The notes beneath the pieces were generated by a model. The model searched no databases. It was not told the DNA's origin and saw nothing but the letters and a program-made list of their open reading frames with translations. Below are positions 62,910-64,000 of a stretch of 64,000 nucleotides of DNA, in pieces (within the stretch, counting starts at the first letter, position 1; each line of letters begins with the position of its first letter). A program made the position numbers and the translations under genes. Origin of the DNA: Phyllobacteriaceae bacterium (lineage in GTDB: Bacteria > Pseudomonadota > Alphaproteobacteria > Rhizobiales > Rhizobiaceae); NCBI GenBank assembly GCA_002708825.1, contig PAPF01000023.1, positions 62,001 to 126,000 of the forward strand, in the 5' to 3' direction.

Positions 62910-63860
62910 TCAAGGAAAACCGGAAGTGCCCTGGCCCATGTCCGGCAGGCGCGCGCCGGTCCACTCGCCGCGGGCGACCAGGCCGGGAACCGTGTCCTGC
63001 AAAAGGGCGCGGACAGCTTCCTGCGCGCGCGAGCCGGGGCCGGCGGCGGGTTGCACGAGATGCACGCTGCGCCACAGCCCCGGTCCGGTGATGCGGCTGA
63101 CGGCAAGCCCCCCCGCGCGCACCTCGTCGCGCACGGTGTTCAGCGGCAGGATGGAGGCGCCGAAGCCGGAAGCGACGAGCCGCTTGATATTGGCATAGGA
63201 ATCGATCTCGACGGCCACATTGGGCGCAAAACCGGTCTCGCGCAGCACGGCCTCGATCTGGATGCGCAACCCGTGTTCCGCGCTCGGCAGGACCAGCGGC
63301 ACGCCGCGCAGGCCCGAAAGGCTCATCTCGGGCAGGCACTCCAGCCCGCCGCGCCACAGCACCACGAGTTCTTCCTCCAGCAGCAGTTCGGATGCGAGGT
63401 CCCGCGTGGACGCCTTGTTGTAAAGCACGGCAAGGTCGACGCGCCCTTCCGCCAACCAGCCGGAAATGAAACCGCTCATGCCCTCCACGATGTTGAGGCG
63501 GATACCGGGATAGGCATCGCGTACTGCCTCGAGCAGCGGCAATGCGACAATGCCGCCGATCGTGCCCGGCAGGCCGATGCGCACGAGGCCGGAAGGGTCC
63601 CTGTCCAGCGTGCGGATGTCGTCCTCCGTTCGCGCCAGATCGTCGAGGATGGTCCGCGCGCGGCGCGCCAGCAGCGCACCGGCCTGCGTCGGTACCGTGC
63701 CGGAGCGGCTGCGCACCAGCAGCCGTGTGCCCAGTTGCTCCTCCATGTTCTTCACATGCAGCGAGAGCGCAGGCTGCGCGACGTTGAGGCTCTGCGCGGC
63801 CCCGGTGATGGAGCCGCGCTCCACGATTTCCAGAAAATAGCGCATGTGCCTGACATCCAT
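62910..63860 (-). CDS. LysR family transcriptional regulator
   Basis: A 316-residue regulator. The N-terminal HTH is MDVRHMRYFLEIVERGSITG with AAQSLNVAQPALSLHVKNME; the effector domain starts near residue 90 with LVRIGLPGTIGG and has VVLPSAEHGLRIQIEAVL. It belongs to the NAC/CbbR-like subgroup by appearance. It is divergent from the gene beginning at 63974, its probable target. The 30 bp to the TIM-barrel gene stop is convergent. Confidence 0.92.
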   Translation of the reverse strand: MDVRHMRYFLEIVERGSITGAAQSLNVAQPALSLHVKNMEEQLGTRLLVRSRSGTVPTQAGALLARRARTILDDLARTEDDIRTLDRDPSGLVRIGLPGTIGGIVALPLLEAVRDAYPGIRLNIVEGMSGFISGWLAEGRVDLAVLYNKASTRDLASELLLEEELVVLWRGGLECLPEMSLSGLRGVPLVLPSAEHGLRIQIEAVLRETGFAPNVAVEIDSYANIKRLVASGFGASILPLNTVRDEVRAGGLAVSRITGPGLWRSVHLVQPAAGPGSRAQEAVRALLQDTVPGLVARGEWTGARLPDMGQGTSGFP

Positions 63861-63973
63861 GGAAAGGCCTGCTCTCTCTTATAAGGAATTGTTCTGGTTT
63901 CTATCCAAAACATATATTTGCGCAATGCATGGGCTTTGGCTAGTCAGGCCTGACGAAAGCCGGAGACCCGACA
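63861..63973. promoter_or_regulatory. LysR divergent promoter region
   Basis: This 113 bp stretch is AT-rich between 63880 and 63925. It contains the perfect 8-mer palindrome CTTATAAG at about 63880-63887 and an ATAAGGAA/TTTCTAT partial dyad with T-N11-A character, as LysR sites have. No regulator footprint can be proven by reading. Confidence 0.4.
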
Positions 63974-64000
63974 ATGAACTTCCTCGAAGACGACTACCAG
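63974..64000 (+). CDS. Start of an unidentified gene (3' partial)
   Basis: An ATG at 63974 with CGGAGA upstream opens a frame reading MNFLEDDYQ to the window edge. Nine residues are not enough to name a family. Divergent placement beside the LysR gene suggests it is the first gene of the LysR-controlled operon. Confidence 0.55.

Overview
The window is ordinary chromosomal DNA of a high-GC alphaproteobacterium. The gene content and order fit a member of the Hyphomicrobiales (Rhizobiales), probably near Phyllobacteriaceae or Rhizobiaceae: lptM next to lysA, a TIGR02302 gene, hpt-cpdR, ftsEX, tyrC-hisC, cobS-cobT next to a phytase-like gene, aroK-aroB-CNNM, xerD-accA, and an NAGGN osmolyte cluster. 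Genus-level placement is inference from synteny and protein flavour only. Coding density is high and no gene-free stretch reaches 300 bases. I saw no insertion sequences, prophage, CRISPR array or rRNA.

Region 1-41 kb is housekeeping. It holds lysine synthesis (lysA), cell division and envelope genes (ftsE, ftsX, plsC, TIGR02302, an L,D-transpeptidase, a D-Ala-D-Ala carboxypeptidase, lptM), and the CtrA-proteolysis adaptor cpdR. It also holds aromatic amino-acid and shikimate biosynthesis (tyrC, hisC, aroB, aroK), glyoxalase II, ribosomal protein L28, a YhhQ-type queuosine precursor transporter, the CobST cobaltochelatase, bolA, xerD, accA, tusA, a CobW GTPase, an M20 amidohydrolase and a tRNA-Arg(CCT). 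At 34.7-39.5 kb lies the three-gene cluster for the osmoprotectant N-acetylglutaminylglutamine amide (asnO, ngg, M42 peptidase). The asnO gene is interrupted by an in-frame TAG at 35560-35562, the clearest lesion in the window. A persulfide-dioxygenase-like MBL/rhodanese protein closes this part.

Region 41-64 kb is accessory and catabolic. A small module (HpaB-type flavoprotein, TetR regulator, isochorismatase-type hydrolase) has a clear inverted-repeat operator. It is followed by a roughly 13 kb leftward set of genes: KstD-like flavoprotein, NAD-dependent epimerase, shikimate-dehydrogenase-like enzyme, a complete Liv-type ABC importer, acyl-CoA dehydrogenase, fused CoA-transferase, type II dehydroquinase and 3-dehydroshikimate dehydratase. 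Divergent from it is a rightward operon: Gfo/Idh/MocA dehydrogenase, IclR regulator, second KstD-like flavoprotein, NIPSNAP protein and a TIM-barrel isomerase. A LysR regulator and the start of another gene end the window.

How it fits together: AroQ and QuiC convert 3-dehydroquinate to protocatechuate, so uptake and degradation of quinate/shikimate-like hydroaromatic acids is the best-supported reading. The two KstD-like dehydrogenases, the altered shikimate-dehydrogenase-like enzyme and the CoA enzymes are not needed for the classical quinate route. They suggest an additional, possibly undescribed branch acting on alicyclic acids; this is inference.
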